Positions 43,394 through 52,569 of a DNA stretch of 64,000 nt are shown here, one piece after another; the stretch's first letter is position 1; every line of letters starts with the position of its first letter. The notes under the pieces were generated by a model, which was given only the letters and a program-made list of their open reading frames with translations, had not been told where the DNA came from and searched no databases. The translations under genes and the position numbers were made by a program. The stretch covers positions 62,001 through 126,000 of the forward strand of contig PDSF01000027.1 of NCBI GenBank assembly GCA_002748355.1. The letters are read 5' to 3'. The stretch comes from Planctomycetota bacterium. Lineage in GTDB: Bacteria; Planctomycetota; UBA1135; GCA-002748355.

Positions 43394-45103
43394 TCAGTCT
43401 CCCATCGAGCAGCGAATGACCTCTTCGATCGAGGTTCGACCGCGAATTGCGTTGTTCAATCCCGCTCGCCGCAGCGAAATCATTCCCTCTTCGATGGCCA
43501 CGTCCTTGATCTCAATCGCGGACTTGCCATTGATGATCGTGCGCTTGATCGGATCGTTCATGCGCATGGTCTCAAGCAGGGCAAAACGCCCCTTGTAGCC
43601 GTTGTTACAACGATTGCAGCCCACGGCCTTGAAGAGGTTGAGCCCTTCCTTAGGGATATCGGACTCATGAGACCCCAGCTCGATCAAGCGCTCGATCGGG
43701 ACATCGATCGGCTCCTTGCAATGGTCGCAAAGTTTCTTGGCCAGCCGCTGCGCGGCGATAACCAGAGTGGAACTCGCAACCATGAAAGGATCGAGCCCCA
43801 TATCGATCATGCGGGTAACGGTCGATGGAGCATCGTTGGTATGGAGAGTGGACAGCACAAGGTGGCCGGTAAGAGCTGCCTTGACCGCGATTTCGATTGT
43901 CTCCTTATCACGGATTTCGCCCAACAGAATCACGTCGGGGTCCTGACGCAGAATCGAGCGCAGGGCTCCAGCGAAGGTCATACCCCGTGCCACCGAGATC
44001 GGTACCTGGTTGATGCCTTCGATGGTGTATTCGACAGGGTCCTCGACCGTCACGATATTCGTTTCTGGGTCGTGGATGTACTGGATCGCCGAGTAGAGCG
44101 TCGTCGACTTACCCGAACCGGTCGGCCCCGTGACCAGAATCATTCCGTAGGGCTGCTTGATCGACCAGAGGTAGTCCTCCATCGCCTTGGGCTCGAAACC
44201 GAGGTCGTCGAGCTTCAAAGCCAAGTTGCTGGAGTCGAGAATACGAAGCACGACCTTTTCGCCCCAGACGGTCGGCAGCACCGAAACGCGGAAGTCGATG
44301 GGCTTCTTGCCCATCTTCATCTGGAACTTGCCGTCTTGCGGCCGCCTCTTCTCGGCAATGTCGAGCTTCGACATGATCTTGAGCCGCGAAGTCAGCTGGT
44401 TTTGCAAGCGTTTCGGCGGTCGCAAAGCCTCATAAAGACTGCCGTCCTTACGGTAGCGAACAATCACGGCCTTCTCGAACGGCTCGATGTGGATGTCGCT
44501 GACTTTGTTGCTAACGGCGTCCGCAATGATTTTGTTGACGATCTTTACGACGGGAGATGCCTTGTCGGAGATTTCCCCGAGGTTCATCTCCTCTTCTTCT
44601 TCCTCTTGCTCCTTTAGCTCGACCCCTTCATCATCGAATCCCTCGATAATGGCGTCGACGGCATCCGCATCAGACTTGTAGATCTCAGTAATCAGCGCTT
44701 CGACGCTCTCCTCAAGAGCCACAAAGGGCCGAAGCTCGCACCCAGTAATGATCCGAATGTCATCGAGCTTGAGGATGTCGAAGGGGTTCGTTACCGCGAG
44801 TGTAAGGTAGTCACCGATTTTATCGAGCGGCACGACGCGCTGGGTCTGTGCGACATCCTCAGGAATGATGTCACGAACTTCCTCGCTTACCTTGACCCGA
44901 TCAAGCTCGATCGGCGGCACATTGGAGTGCACAGAGATCAAGCCAAGCAGGTCATTCGGCTTCATCAGCTTTTCACCGATCACGAGCTCGGAAATACTAC
45001 GACGTTCCCTCGTCGCGATTCCCTGCAGCTTCTCGAGCACGTCCTTCTGGACTTTGCCCGATTTCAGCAGGATCGCACTCAGTTTCTTGTCGAAGGAGAT
45101 CAT
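43394..45103 (-). CDS. pilB: Type IV pilus extension ATPase PilB (GspE family)
   Basis: The 569-residue ATPase has an N-terminal MshEN-type domain of about 150 residues ('SISELVIGEKLMKPNDLLG'; such domains can bind cyclic di-GMP) and a Glu-rich linker. The GspE core follows with 'SPVVKIVNKIIADAVSNKVS' and 'DIHIEPFEKAVIVRYRKDG', Walker A 'VTGPTGSGKSTTLYSAI', the Asp box, Walker B 'VILLGEIRDKET', and the His box 'GHLVLSTLHTNDAPSTVTRM'. A four-cysteine zinc site 'CDHCK' and 'CNRC' is present. Start ATG at 45103. Adjacent to pilT and pilC, so extension and retraction motors and platform are co-located. Confidence 0.96.
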   Translation of the reverse strand: MISFDKKLSAILLKSGKVQKDVLEKLQGIATRERRSISELVIGEKLMKPNDLLGLISVHSNVPPIELDRVKVSEEVRDIIPEDVAQTQRVVPLDKIGDYLTLAVTNPFDILKLDDIRIITGCELRPFVALEESVEALITEIYKSDADAVDAIIEGFDDEGVELKEQEEEEEEMNLGEISDKASPVVKIVNKIIADAVSNKVSDIHIEPFEKAVIVRYRKDGSLYEALRPPKRLQNQLTSRLKIMSKLDIAEKRRPQDGKFQMKMGKKPIDFRVSVLPTVWGEKVVLRILDSSNLALKLDDLGFEPKAMEDYLWSIKQPYGMILVTGPTGSGKSTTLYSAIQYIHDPETNIVTVEDPVEYTIEGINQVPISVARGMTFAGALRSILRQDPDVILLGEIRDKETIEIAVKAALTGHLVLSTLHTNDAPSTVTRMIDMGLDPFMVASSTLVIAAQRLAKKLCDHCKEPIDVPIERLIELGSHESDIPKEGLNLFKAVGCNRCNNGYKGRFALLETMRMNDPIKRTIINGKSAIEIKDVAIEEGMISLRRAGLNNAIRGRTSIEEVIRCSMGD

Positions 45104-45144
45104 CCGTAACCCTTGGTGCTAGCGGTGTGGTTCAGGAGCTTCTG

Positions 45145-46206
45145 TCAGCGCTGCACGAGTCTCTGGAACTCGGCGCGATCGGGACAAACAGCAAGCGCAT
45201 CCTCATAGGTGACCTGATTGGACCGATAGAGATCGACCAGAGACTGATTCATCGTCTTCATCCCGAGCTTGCCGCTGGTCTGAAGAATCGAGTAGACCTG
45301 GTGCGCCTTGTCGTCGCGGATTAGGGCCCGAATAGCCGGGTTGACGATCATGACTTCGGCAGCCAGGGCCCGGCCTTTACCGTTGGTTCTCGGCAGGAGG
45401 CCCTGACATAGGACCGCCTGCAGGGTGAAGGAAAGCTGAGTGCGTATCTGCTGCTGCTGGTGGGCTGGGAAGACGTCCACCACGCGGTTGATCGTTTGCA
45501 CACAGTCACTGGTATGGAGAGTACCAAAGGTGAGGTGACCGGTTTCCGCCAAGGTCAACGCAGCTTCGATGGCCTCAAGGTCACGCATTTCGCCGATCAG
45601 AACGATGTCAGGGTCCTGGCGCAGAACGGAACGCAGAGCCTTGCTGAACTGGCGGGTATCAGCATTCACCTCACGCTGATTGACCAAGCAGCTCCGGTTC
45701 CGGTGCAAGAACTCGATCGGGTCCTCGACCGTGACGATATGCCCATGCCGTGTCCGGTTGAGATAATCGATCATCGACGCCAGCGATGTCGACTTTCCCG
45801 AGCCCGTCGCACCGGTAACGAGCACAAGGCCTTTGTGAAGGCTACATATGTATTCGCAGACCTCCCGCGGCAGCCCCAGCTGATCGAAGTCGTAGACCTC
45901 GAATGGGATCACTCGCAGCACCCCAGCAATGGTGCCACGCTGCATAAAACAGTTGGTTCGGAAGCGGCCTAAGCCCGTCGCTCCAAAACTAAAATCCAGC
46001 TCCCAGTCCTTTTCGAACTTCGCTACCTGGTCGCTGGTCATCACGCTGTACATCAGCTTTTGCGTGAATTCCGGGGTGAGGACCTCGAACTCGGTGTCTA
46101 CGAGTTTTCCGTCGATGCGGACCTTGGGGGGAGATCCCACCGAAATATGAAGGTCTGACCCACCGCGCTGAACCATGAGGTTCAGCAGTTCTTCCATCGA
46201 GACCAT
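45145..46206 (-). CDS. pilT: Type IV pilus retraction ATPase PilT
   Basis: From the ATG at 46206 (GGAG upstream) the protein is 353 residues. The frame is open to 46377, but that extension is Arg-rich and has no family match. The N-terminal PAS-like domain ('MVQRGGSDLHISVGSPPKVR') precedes Walker A 'VTGATGSGKSTSLASMIDYL', 'VEDPIEFLH', Walker B 'IVLIGEMRDLEAI' and 'GHLTFGTLHTSDCVQTINR'. The PilT-specific 'NPAIRALIRDDKAHQV' near the C-terminus separates it from PilB-type ATPases. PilT powers pilus disassembly, twitching motility and DNA uptake. Confidence 0.95.
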   Translation of the reverse strand: MVSMEELLNLMVQRGGSDLHISVGSPPKVRIDGKLVDTEFEVLTPEFTQKLMYSVMTSDQVAKFEKDWELDFSFGATGLGRFRTNCFMQRGTIAGVLRVIPFEVYDFDQLGLPREVCEYICSLHKGLVLVTGATGSGKSTSLASMIDYLNRTRHGHIVTVEDPIEFLHRNRSCLVNQREVNADTRQFSKALRSVLRQDPDIVLIGEMRDLEAIEAALTLAETGHLTFGTLHTSDCVQTINRVVDVFPAHQQQQIRTQLSFTLQAVLCQGLLPRTNGKGRALAAEVMIVNPAIRALIRDDKAHQVYSILQTSGKLGMKTMNQSLVDLYRSNQVTYEDALAVCPDRAEFQRLVQR

Positions 46207-46338
46207 GCGCCTGCTTCTCCGGAATCGCCTTGGGACCGAAGCCCGCCCTAGAATGGACGGGAACCACTTTCCTTTCGGCGTTTCCGGGGCCTGACGTTGA
46301 GTCTCCCGTGCAGCGAGACGGCAGAAGGGCGCTGCAAC

Positions 46339-46382
46339 GGCCTTGCTGCCGGCACTTCGGAAGCACCGGCAGCTCAAAGGCC
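46339..46382. other. Long compound hairpin between the EF-G-like gene and pilT
   Basis: Nested arms GGCCTT, GCTGCCGG and CTT pair with AAG, CCGGCAGC and AAGGCC around a CGG loop: 17 pairs in 44 bases with small internal bulges. With the neighbouring inverted repeat it makes the 246-base gap highly structured. It could be a leader or attenuation element for pilT or the 3' end of the upstream transcript. Confidence 0.45.
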
Positions 46383-46406
46383 AGCTGGAGGCGTGTCACT
46401 AACTTT

Positions 46407-46446
46407 GACTTCGCGTCAAGGCAGACGCTCGCTTCGACGCGAAGTC
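46407..46446. terminator. Inverted repeat just after the EF-G-like gene
   Basis: Perfect 11-base arms GACTTCGCGTC and GACGCGAAGTC, loop 18 bases, starting seven bases past the stop codon. Downstream on the minus strand only AAAGTTAG follows, so there is no U-tract. Confidence 0.4.
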
Positions 46447-46452
46447 TCCGCC

Positions 46453-48477
46453 CTACTCGTTTTCCTGCTTGCGCTGAGCGACGATCTCCTGCTGGAGGTT
46501 CGCCGGTAGCGGGTCGTAGTGGGAGAACTTCATAGTGAAGGTGCCCTCACCCGCGGTGATCGAGCGCAGTTGGCTCTGATAGCTGCGCGCCTCCTTGAGC
46601 GGCATCGTGCAGCGGATCACCTGGTCATCCCCATCCTGGTCGATCCCGGACATACGCGCCCGATGGGTCGAGAGGTTGCTGGAGATATCCCCAGTGAAGC
46701 GGCTCGGCACATGGACCTCGAGATCCATGATCGGCTCAAGCAGCACAGGCTTCGCCTTCTCAAAGGCATCGGCGAAGGCGCGCCCACCCGCGAGCTGGAA
46801 GGAGAGTTGGTCGCTGTCCACATCGTGGAACTTGCCGTCGTAGAGCTCCACCTCGACATCGACCACGGGGAAGCCAGCGATGACGCCCTTGGCCATGACG
46901 CTCTGAACTCCCTTGTCGACCTCGGGGATGAACTGACGGGGAATCGAGCCACCAACGATCTTGTCGGTGAACTGGTAGCCCTCGCCCCGGCCCCGCGGAC
47001 GGATCCGGCAGTAGACCTCGCCGAACTGTCCCTTGCCGCCCGACTGCTTCTTGTGCCGGTGGTGCCCATCGGAGCCAGCGATGCAGGTCTCCCGATAGGG
47101 AACGGTCGGAACATGGGTCTCGACCTCGACCTTGTAGCGGCGCTTCAGACGGCTGAACATCACGTCGAGGTGCATCTGCGAGAGGCCCTCCACCACCAGC
47201 TCGCCCGTTGCCGGGTCTCGCAGCACGTGGAAAGTCGGGTCCTCGGCCACGAGCTTGTCCAGCGAGGGACCGATCTTCTGCTCGTCTTGGCGGCTCTTCG
47301 GCGTCACCGCGACAGCAACCATCGAGCTCGGATAGTGGAAGGGCCGCAGGTGGAGGATGCTCCCATCCTTGCAGACGGTATCGCCAATCTGCAGCGACTC
47401 GACCTTCGCCACCGCGCAGATGGTTCCTGGCACGGCCTTATCGAGATTGCCGGTGTCCTTGCCCTGAACCTCAAGGAGGCCACCGAGCTTCTCGTGGCTG
47501 CCGGTCCGCGCAAGCGTGAAGCCCTCCTCCGGGCAGAGTTCCCCACGCAGAACGCGGATGTAGCTCATCTTGCCGACGAAGGGGTCGCTCACCAGCTTGA
47601 AGACGAGCCCCAGGAAGTCCCCGGAGCTATCAGGTTCGACCTCAATGTTGAAGTCGTCGGACTCCTCATCGGCATCGGGGTTGGCGCTCGCGAAGCGGTT
47701 GTGGAAGTCCATCGGCGACGGGCCATAGCTGGCACAGAAGTCCATGAACTCGCCCAGGCCCTTCTCGCTGGTCGGGCAGATCGTGAACAGCGGGATCACG
47801 GTGCCGCTGGCGATGGCCGCCGGCAGCGCCGTTGCCAGCTCCTCGTCACTGAGCTCCCCGTTCTCAAAGAAGCGCTCCATCAGCTCGTCGTCGGACTCGG
47901 CGACGCGTTCGACCAAGGTCTCGCGGTGTTCGGCGAGATCGCCGCTCATCGCATTCAAGACCTTGTCAAAGCCGGCCCCGGTGCTGCTGGGCAGGGTGAT
48001 CGGCACGACTCGATCGCCGAAGGTCCCCTGAATCGTCGAAAGGATTTCGTCGAGATCGAGGTTCTCGGCATCGGCCTTGGTCAGGAGCAGCATGCGACCG
48101 GCCTTGACCCGATCAGCCTCGCTCCAAAGGCGGCGCGTGTTGAAGGTCGGGCCGCTGGGGCAGTCGATGGTAAAGATGACCGTTTCGGCGGCGCGGAAGG
48201 CACCGATAGCGTCCGCAATGAAGTCCGGGTGCCCGGGCGTGTCGATGAACTGAAGGTATTTGCCCTGCCACGGAAAATGGAAAATGTGGGAGGTCAGGGT
48301 CTGGTGACGTTCCTGCTCTTCCGGCTCCGTATCGCTGACACTCGAACCATCGTCGGTGCTGCCGTGACGTGGCGAAACCTTGGCGACGTAGGCCAGGGCA
48401 TCCAAGGTTGCCGTTTTGCCTGCGGATCCATGTCCTACGAGGGCGAAGTTCCTGATGTCTGGGGTCCTGTGCGGCAT
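46453..48477 (-). CDS. Divergent EF-G-like translational GTPase
   Basis: From the ATG at 48477 (AGGAG upstream) the protein is 674 residues, a little shorter than canonical EF-G (about 700). G motifs: G1 'GHGSAGKT', G3 'DTPGH' and a variant G4 'LTKADAEN' where EF-G has NKxD. The switch-I G2 region reads 'ERHQTLTSHIFHF' instead of the canonical RGITI. Domain II ('GLVFKLVSDPFVGKMSYIRV'), domain IV ('HKKQSGGKGQFGEVYCRIRP') and domain V are present. This matches the 'EF-G-like/EF-G2' paralogue group, whose function is unclear (some lack ribosome-dependent GTPase). It sits between the OmpA-like lipoprotein and pilT in the same direction. Confidence 0.88.
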   Translation of the reverse strand: MPHRTPDIRNFALVGHGSAGKTATLDALAYVAKVSPRHGSTDDGSSVSDTEPEEQERHQTLTSHIFHFPWQGKYLQFIDTPGHPDFIADAIGAFRAAETVIFTIDCPSGPTFNTRRLWSEADRVKAGRMLLLTKADAENLDLDEILSTIQGTFGDRVVPITLPSSTGAGFDKVLNAMSGDLAEHRETLVERVAESDDELMERFFENGELSDEELATALPAAIASGTVIPLFTICPTSEKGLGEFMDFCASYGPSPMDFHNRFASANPDADEESDDFNIEVEPDSSGDFLGLVFKLVSDPFVGKMSYIRVLRGELCPEEGFTLARTGSHEKLGGLLEVQGKDTGNLDKAVPGTICAVAKVESLQIGDTVCKDGSILHLRPFHYPSSMVAVAVTPKSRQDEQKIGPSLDKLVAEDPTFHVLRDPATGELVVEGLSQMHLDVMFSRLKRRYKVEVETHVPTVPYRETCIAGSDGHHRHKKQSGGKGQFGEVYCRIRPRGRGEGYQFTDKIVGGSIPRQFIPEVDKGVQSVMAKGVIAGFPVVDVEVELYDGKFHDVDSDQLSFQLAGGRAFADAFEKAKPVLLEPIMDLEVHVPSRFTGDISSNLSTHRARMSGIDQDGDDQVIRCTMPLKEARSYQSQLRSITAGEGTFTMKFSHYDPLPANLQQEIVAQRKQENE

Positions 48478-48688
48478 CCCATACGCTCCTGTGCGCTCTT
48501 TCGCGGCGAGGGGAGGCCGGCATCCTAGCCAGGCCCCCGAGTTGAAGGACCGCGAATGATAGGGACCACGAGAAGCAGGAGGAAGCAGAGTTGTGCCGCT
48601 CCGCGCCTCTCTTCTGACAAGTGAGGCTCCTCGTGCCGCCTTTCCTGCGATTCGGGCGCGGCTCTTCGGCCCCGATGCTCTACAGCCC

Positions 48689-49369
48689 CTAATTTTCAGC
48701 GACGACGATCTCGACCCGTCGGTTGGCGGCCTTGTCACCAGAATCGATCGGATCCCAAGGCCCGTAGCCCAAGATCACGATTTTCCGAGAGGCGATTCCT
48801 CCCGCCGATTCCAGATACGAGGCCACGGCATCCGCCCGCTCAGCGGACAAATGGCGGTTACTGCGGTACTTGTTCTTCGTCTTGCGGATCGGATCAGAGT
48901 CCGTGTGCCCTTCGATGAAGAGCTTTTTATCGGGGTATTGCTTGCGGATCACACGGGCAACCCGAGACAAGACCTTGCGTCCCTGCGCCGAGATCGTGGT
49001 TTTTCCGGAAGCGAAGGTGACCGAACTAGGCACGCCAATGGAGAGCCCGCGAGGGGTGTAGCGAACCGAGACCTCGGGAGGCAGAGCCTTGCTGAGTTGG
49101 CTCAGGTCGTCTTCCACCGGCATAGGAACCTTGACGACTTCGGGCTTCCGCTTGCTCAGGGACTCGTTCTGGCTCGCGAGTGCACCATTGCGCTGCCGGA
49201 GAGCATCGTTCTCACGCTGCTGGGCCGCCAGCCGCGTCTCAAGATCACGAATGGTCTGGTCGCGGGCGCGAACCATCGCCGGGTATTCACCGGCGCAGGC
49301 GCCGAGGGGCAAGAGCATCGCCCCTAGAGCGAGCGCACGCAGCATGTGTTGCCGAGTCATTGTCATCAT
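48689..49369 (-). CDS. OmpA/Pal-like outer-membrane lipoprotein
   Basis: The ATG at 49369 (GGAG six bases upstream) gives 226 residues; ATGs at 49366 and 49360 are alternatives. The lipobox 'LPLGAC' is followed by a coiled-coil stretch ('RDLETRLAAQQRENDALRQR', about 30-70). The C-terminal ~120 residues are an OmpA peptidoglycan-binding domain: 'SVTFASGKTTISAQGRKVLS', 'LFIEGHTDSDPIRK', 'LSAERADAVASYLESAGG' and 'DKAANRRVEIVV', with the Asp and Arg that bind diaminopimelate. It probably ties the outer membrane to peptidoglycan. It lies 16 bases downstream of the prepilin peptidase and is co-transcribed with it. Confidence 0.9.
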   Translation of the reverse strand: MMTMTRQHMLRALALGAMLLPLGACAGEYPAMVRARDQTIRDLETRLAAQQRENDALRQRNGALASQNESLSKRKPEVVKVPMPVEDDLSQLSKALPPEVSVRYTPRGLSIGVPSSVTFASGKTTISAQGRKVLSRVARVIRKQYPDKKLFIEGHTDSDPIRKTKNKYRSNRHLSAERADAVASYLESAGGIASRKIVILGYGPWDPIDSGDKAANRRVEIVVAEN

Positions 49370-49385
49370 GTTCCTCTCCGGAGGG

Positions 49386-50372
49386 TCATTCAGGAGCGTC
49401 GTATTCGGAGTCGTCGTCGCCAGCGTCCAGCCGAATCCGGCGCAGGAGCAGGAGAGCAACGATGGACAGCACGCAGACGAGGAGCATGACCGGAAGGCCA
49501 TAGGGGCTCGTCTGCAACCAAAGGGGAAAGTCTTCGAGCAGCGCCTTTTGCACCACCTGCTCATAAAAATGGACCGCAAGCACGCCGATTGCGAGAAAGG
49601 GTCCGAATGGCGTTCTGGGATCGCCACTACGCAGGGCGGCGATCAAGCCAAGCACCGCACCAACAAGGACCGCGAGCAGCATGGCCAGAAGCACAGATTG
49701 CGGGCCGACAAATGCGCCAGTGAAGGCCATGAATTTGACGTCGCCGAGCCCCATTGCCTCGGTGCGGTAGACGAGCTTGCCGACCAAGGCAATCGAATAG
49801 ATGGCGCCAGCACCGATTCCGGCTCCCAACGCCGCATCGATCAAGGAGGCCATCGGCGCATTGGCTAGCGCCCCGCTGGCACTCACCCAATCTCCCGAAT
49901 GCAGACCAGGCATCAAAAGACTGATCGCCAGCCCGCAGACCAGCCCGGGGTAGTTGATGGCGTCAGGGAGGATCCTGTGCTCAAGATCGATGACCGAGGC
50001 AGCCAAGATCGCTGAAACGAAACAAGCGTCGACCGCGAGCCTAGCGAGCGTAGGGAGCTGCGGCACATAGCCGTCGGTCAAAGGCGCGTGAAAGAGATAG
50101 AGCAAAAAGAAGGCGAACGCCGTCAGCAATTCGATCACCGGATAGCGCCAGTGAATCGAGCTTTTGCAGCAGCGCGCCCGGCCGCGCAGAAGCAGATAAC
50201 TAAGGACCGGAATGTTGTCCTTAGCCCGGATCAACTCTCCGCACTTGGGGCAGTGGCTCCTCGAACCAGCCGAGCGGAAACTCCCCTGAGGTAGGCGCAG
50301 AATGACGACATTGAGGAAGGAGCCGACGATCAACCCCACGAGCACCGTCGCGGTCGCCGTCATGGCCTCCAT
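49386..50372 (-). CDS. pilD: Prepilin peptidase / N-methyltransferase PilD
   Basis: The ATG at 50372 has GGAGG six bases upstream and gives 328 residues; an ATG three bases earlier is also possible. Features: N-terminal 'VGLIVGSFLNVVILRLP', cytoplasmic zinc-type domain with 'CPKCGELI', then 'RARCCKSSIHWRYPVIELL', and about eight helices. The two catalytic Asp sites are 'SVIDLEHRILPDAINYPG' and the GxGD 'AMGLGDVKFMAFTGAFVG'. It cleaves the leader of the pilin at 40974 and N-methylates it. The second CxxC zinc pair is altered to 'ARCC'. It is the first gene of the pilus-locus run. Confidence 0.92.
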   Translation of the reverse strand: MEAMTATATVLVGLIVGSFLNVVILRLPQGSFRSAGSRSHCPKCGELIRAKDNIPVLSYLLLRGRARCCKSSIHWRYPVIELLTAFAFFLLYLFHAPLTDGYVPQLPTLARLAVDACFVSAILAASVIDLEHRILPDAINYPGLVCGLAISLLMPGLHSGDWVSASGALANAPMASLIDAALGAGIGAGAIYSIALVGKLVYRTEAMGLGDVKFMAFTGAFVGPQSVLLAMLLAVLVGAVLGLIAALRSGDPRTPFGPFLAIGVLAVHFYEQVVQKALLEDFPLWLQTSPYGLPVMLLVCVLSIVALLLLRRIRLDAGDDDSEYDAPE

Positions 50373-50643
50373 CATGATCCTCCCCGGCGCAACGACTCTC
50401 TCGAGACGAAACGCATGGCGTCCCCCTCTTGCCCAGGCGCAACGCCTATCCATGCGTCTACGCCCGATGTGCATCGATGACCGCCTCACCGATATCCACG
50501 GCCGGGCAGTCTAGCAGCGCCATAAGAAAAGCGACACGAATCCTGCAATAGGAGCGGGCGTAGCAAACGGCCAACAAAGGCCACAGGGCAACAGAGCAGC
50601 GGATCCAGCCCCCGGTCACTCGCTGACCTTTCCCAACGACCCG

Positions 50644-52521
50644 CTAGCGGATCAAGAGCTCGGTGAGCAGCGGCCCCGCTGCGGTATCTGCTGAGATCTC
50701 CGCTAAGACGGCAAAACGCAGTTCGGCAACCGGCCCCAGCTCTGGAGCACGCCCTGGGCGCAGCCAAGCAGAGAGCTGGCCCATCGGCCCTGGCTGCTGC
50801 CCCTGCAGGAGGATCTCAAGACCTTCCCGGAGCGGCCCATCGATGCGCACCCGGCCGCTAAGCGCCAAGTGATCAGCGAAGCCGCTCCAAGCGCTGACGG
50901 CAGCGAGACGACCAAGCACAGCTGGTCCACGGGCAGGGAAGTCACCGGGAGCGCGCGGCACCGGCAGCAGAGCTGAATCCCCCCACTTGCCGAGCAGGGG
51001 GCCGCGTGCCCGCAGAAAGCCCACCAACTCCTTGCCCTGCCCTTCAAGCTGCACGCGCCCCTGATCCGCAACGAGTCGGGCCAGGCCTGCGACCTCGACT
51101 TCGAGCCGTGGATCGAAACGCTGCCAAAACTCCGTGAGCGCCGGGCCGGTCAGCGAATCATCGCCCAACGCCTCCCGCGGGCGCGGCGGGTGAGCGACGT
51201 GACTGCCGTAGCGCAGGAAGAGTCCGCCAGCGATGCGGAGGCGGCCCCGGACGCGAATCCGCAGCGCTCCGTCCAAGAGCAAATAGCAGCGCAGCCCTGC
51301 GGGGATCTCGAAGTGGTCGAAGTCCCAAGTGCCGGATGGCAGCCTCTGTTCTCCGCGGCTTGTCCGAATCCGGGCGCCGATCTGGAGGATACTCCCTCGG
51401 TCAGCGACAAAAGTCCCCAGCGAGCGAAAGCCCTCGAAACCCGAGTGGGGAATGCGCAAGCCCTTCGGTCCCCAATCAAGACTGCCGTCGATGCGCCCCG
51501 GCAAGCCAAGAAGGGCGGGGTCCTCGGTGAGCGCTTCGCGGCTCCTGGAGAAGCGCTGCAAGATCGCCGGCTCCTCTGCCCCACCCGCCACCGAGAAAGA
51601 AATCGGGCGTCCGGAATCGGCCCGAAAGGCAAGGGGAGCGGAGCCGACATCCAAGGCCAAAGGCCGAAGCGCGGCATCTGTCGGCCCGCGGGTTCCTGGG
51701 GCAATCCACAGGGTGTGGAACCCGGGCCGCAGGGGCCGCACCGCGAGCAATTCGATTTGAGAGCCACGCTGCCCTCCGGGGGGCGCCTCACTCAGCACCG
51801 ACGCCGAGCGTAGCGGCAGCTCTTCCGCCCCCGGCAATCCCGCCTCGAGGCGAAAGCTCGAAAGCCGCACGGAGGGTGGATACAGCGGACGATCGAAGAG
51901 GAGGCGAATCCGCCCCTGCTGCGCTTCGACCTGAGGCTCGCGAACGAGGCGCAAAGGCCCACTCTGCCGGCTCGGCATCAAGGCCGTCGGCAGATCCAGT
52001 GGCAGAGACTGGGGGTCGACGGCCTTCCACTCCGCTCTGGGCACAGAGCGCAGGATCTCCCCCCGGCCCCCCCGCACGGAATTACTCCGCGGATACGTCG
52101 GCAGCAGAAGGCGGTAGCGTCGACCAGGCCGAAAGGAGCCGTCCGCGAGATCGGGGCTCACAGGGGAGAGTGGCTGGAAACTGACCCGCAGCGATTCGGA
52201 GTGGGCCACAAGCTCCCCGGGAACCGGCAGCCCCGCCTCATCGACAATCCTGATGCTGTCCTCGGTGACCGTGCTGGGGTCCACCGGATGATCGAAGAGG
52301 AGGTCGATGCGCTGGTTGAGATAAAGAGCGCCACCGGCTGGAAAGATCCGGACAAGGCGCAACTCAGCAAGCTCTTGGCTTTCGCTGCAGGAAAAGAGCA
52401 GCAACACCAGGCATAGGCCAAGCATTGTCAAGCGGGCCAGACTTGGCACTCTGCCGCAGCGCATAGCAATGTAAAGCCGAGGGACTCTGGCTGCTGCGGG
52501 CTCCACAGTTCGGAGCATCAT
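50644..52521 (-). CDS. Lipoprotein with Ig-like segments
   Basis: The ATG at 52521 has GGAG six bases upstream; ATGs at 52464 and 52425 would give shorter signal regions. The lipobox is 'LGLCLVLLLFSCSES'. After it the family signature 'GALYLNQRIDLLFDHPVDPS' appears, then a second Ig-like stretch ('GRIRLLFDRPLYPPSVRLSS'). The middle holds 'CYLLLDGALRIRVRGRLRIA', matching the 'dGxLxIxGxL' segment that introduces the Gly-rich part in its relatives, but here that Gly-rich region is missing. Length about 625 residues. It is the last and simplest member of the downstream lipoprotein cluster and may be a reduced copy. Confidence 0.7.
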   Translation of the reverse strand: MMLRTVEPAAARVPRLYIAMRCGRVPSLARLTMLGLCLVLLLFSCSESQELAELRLVRIFPAGGALYLNQRIDLLFDHPVDPSTVTEDSIRIVDEAGLPVPGELVAHSESLRVSFQPLSPVSPDLADGSFRPGRRYRLLLPTYPRSNSVRGGRGEILRSVPRAEWKAVDPQSLPLDLPTALMPSRQSGPLRLVREPQVEAQQGRIRLLFDRPLYPPSVRLSSFRLEAGLPGAEELPLRSASVLSEAPPGGQRGSQIELLAVRPLRPGFHTLWIAPGTRGPTDAALRPLALDVGSAPLAFRADSGRPISFSVAGGAEEPAILQRFSRSREALTEDPALLGLPGRIDGSLDWGPKGLRIPHSGFEGFRSLGTFVADRGSILQIGARIRTSRGEQRLPSGTWDFDHFEIPAGLRCYLLLDGALRIRVRGRLRIAGGLFLRYGSHVAHPPRPREALGDDSLTGPALTEFWQRFDPRLEVEVAGLARLVADQGRVQLEGQGKELVGFLRARGPLLGKWGDSALLPVPRAPGDFPARGPAVLGRLAAVSAWSGFADHLALSGRVRIDGPLREGLEILLQGQQPGPMGQLSAWLRPGRAPELGPVAELRFAVLAEISADTAAGPLLTELLIR

Positions 52522-52569
52522 CTGGCTCCAGGCGGCCTGCGACTCCTGGCCTCCGGGCATAAGACCCGG

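Noticed and set aside
46519..48528. A 669-codon open frame on the plus strand, opposite the EF-G-like gene
   Set aside because: The minus-strand product has unmistakable EF-G domains. The antisense frame has no motif and reflects the GC-skewed codon use of the real gene.
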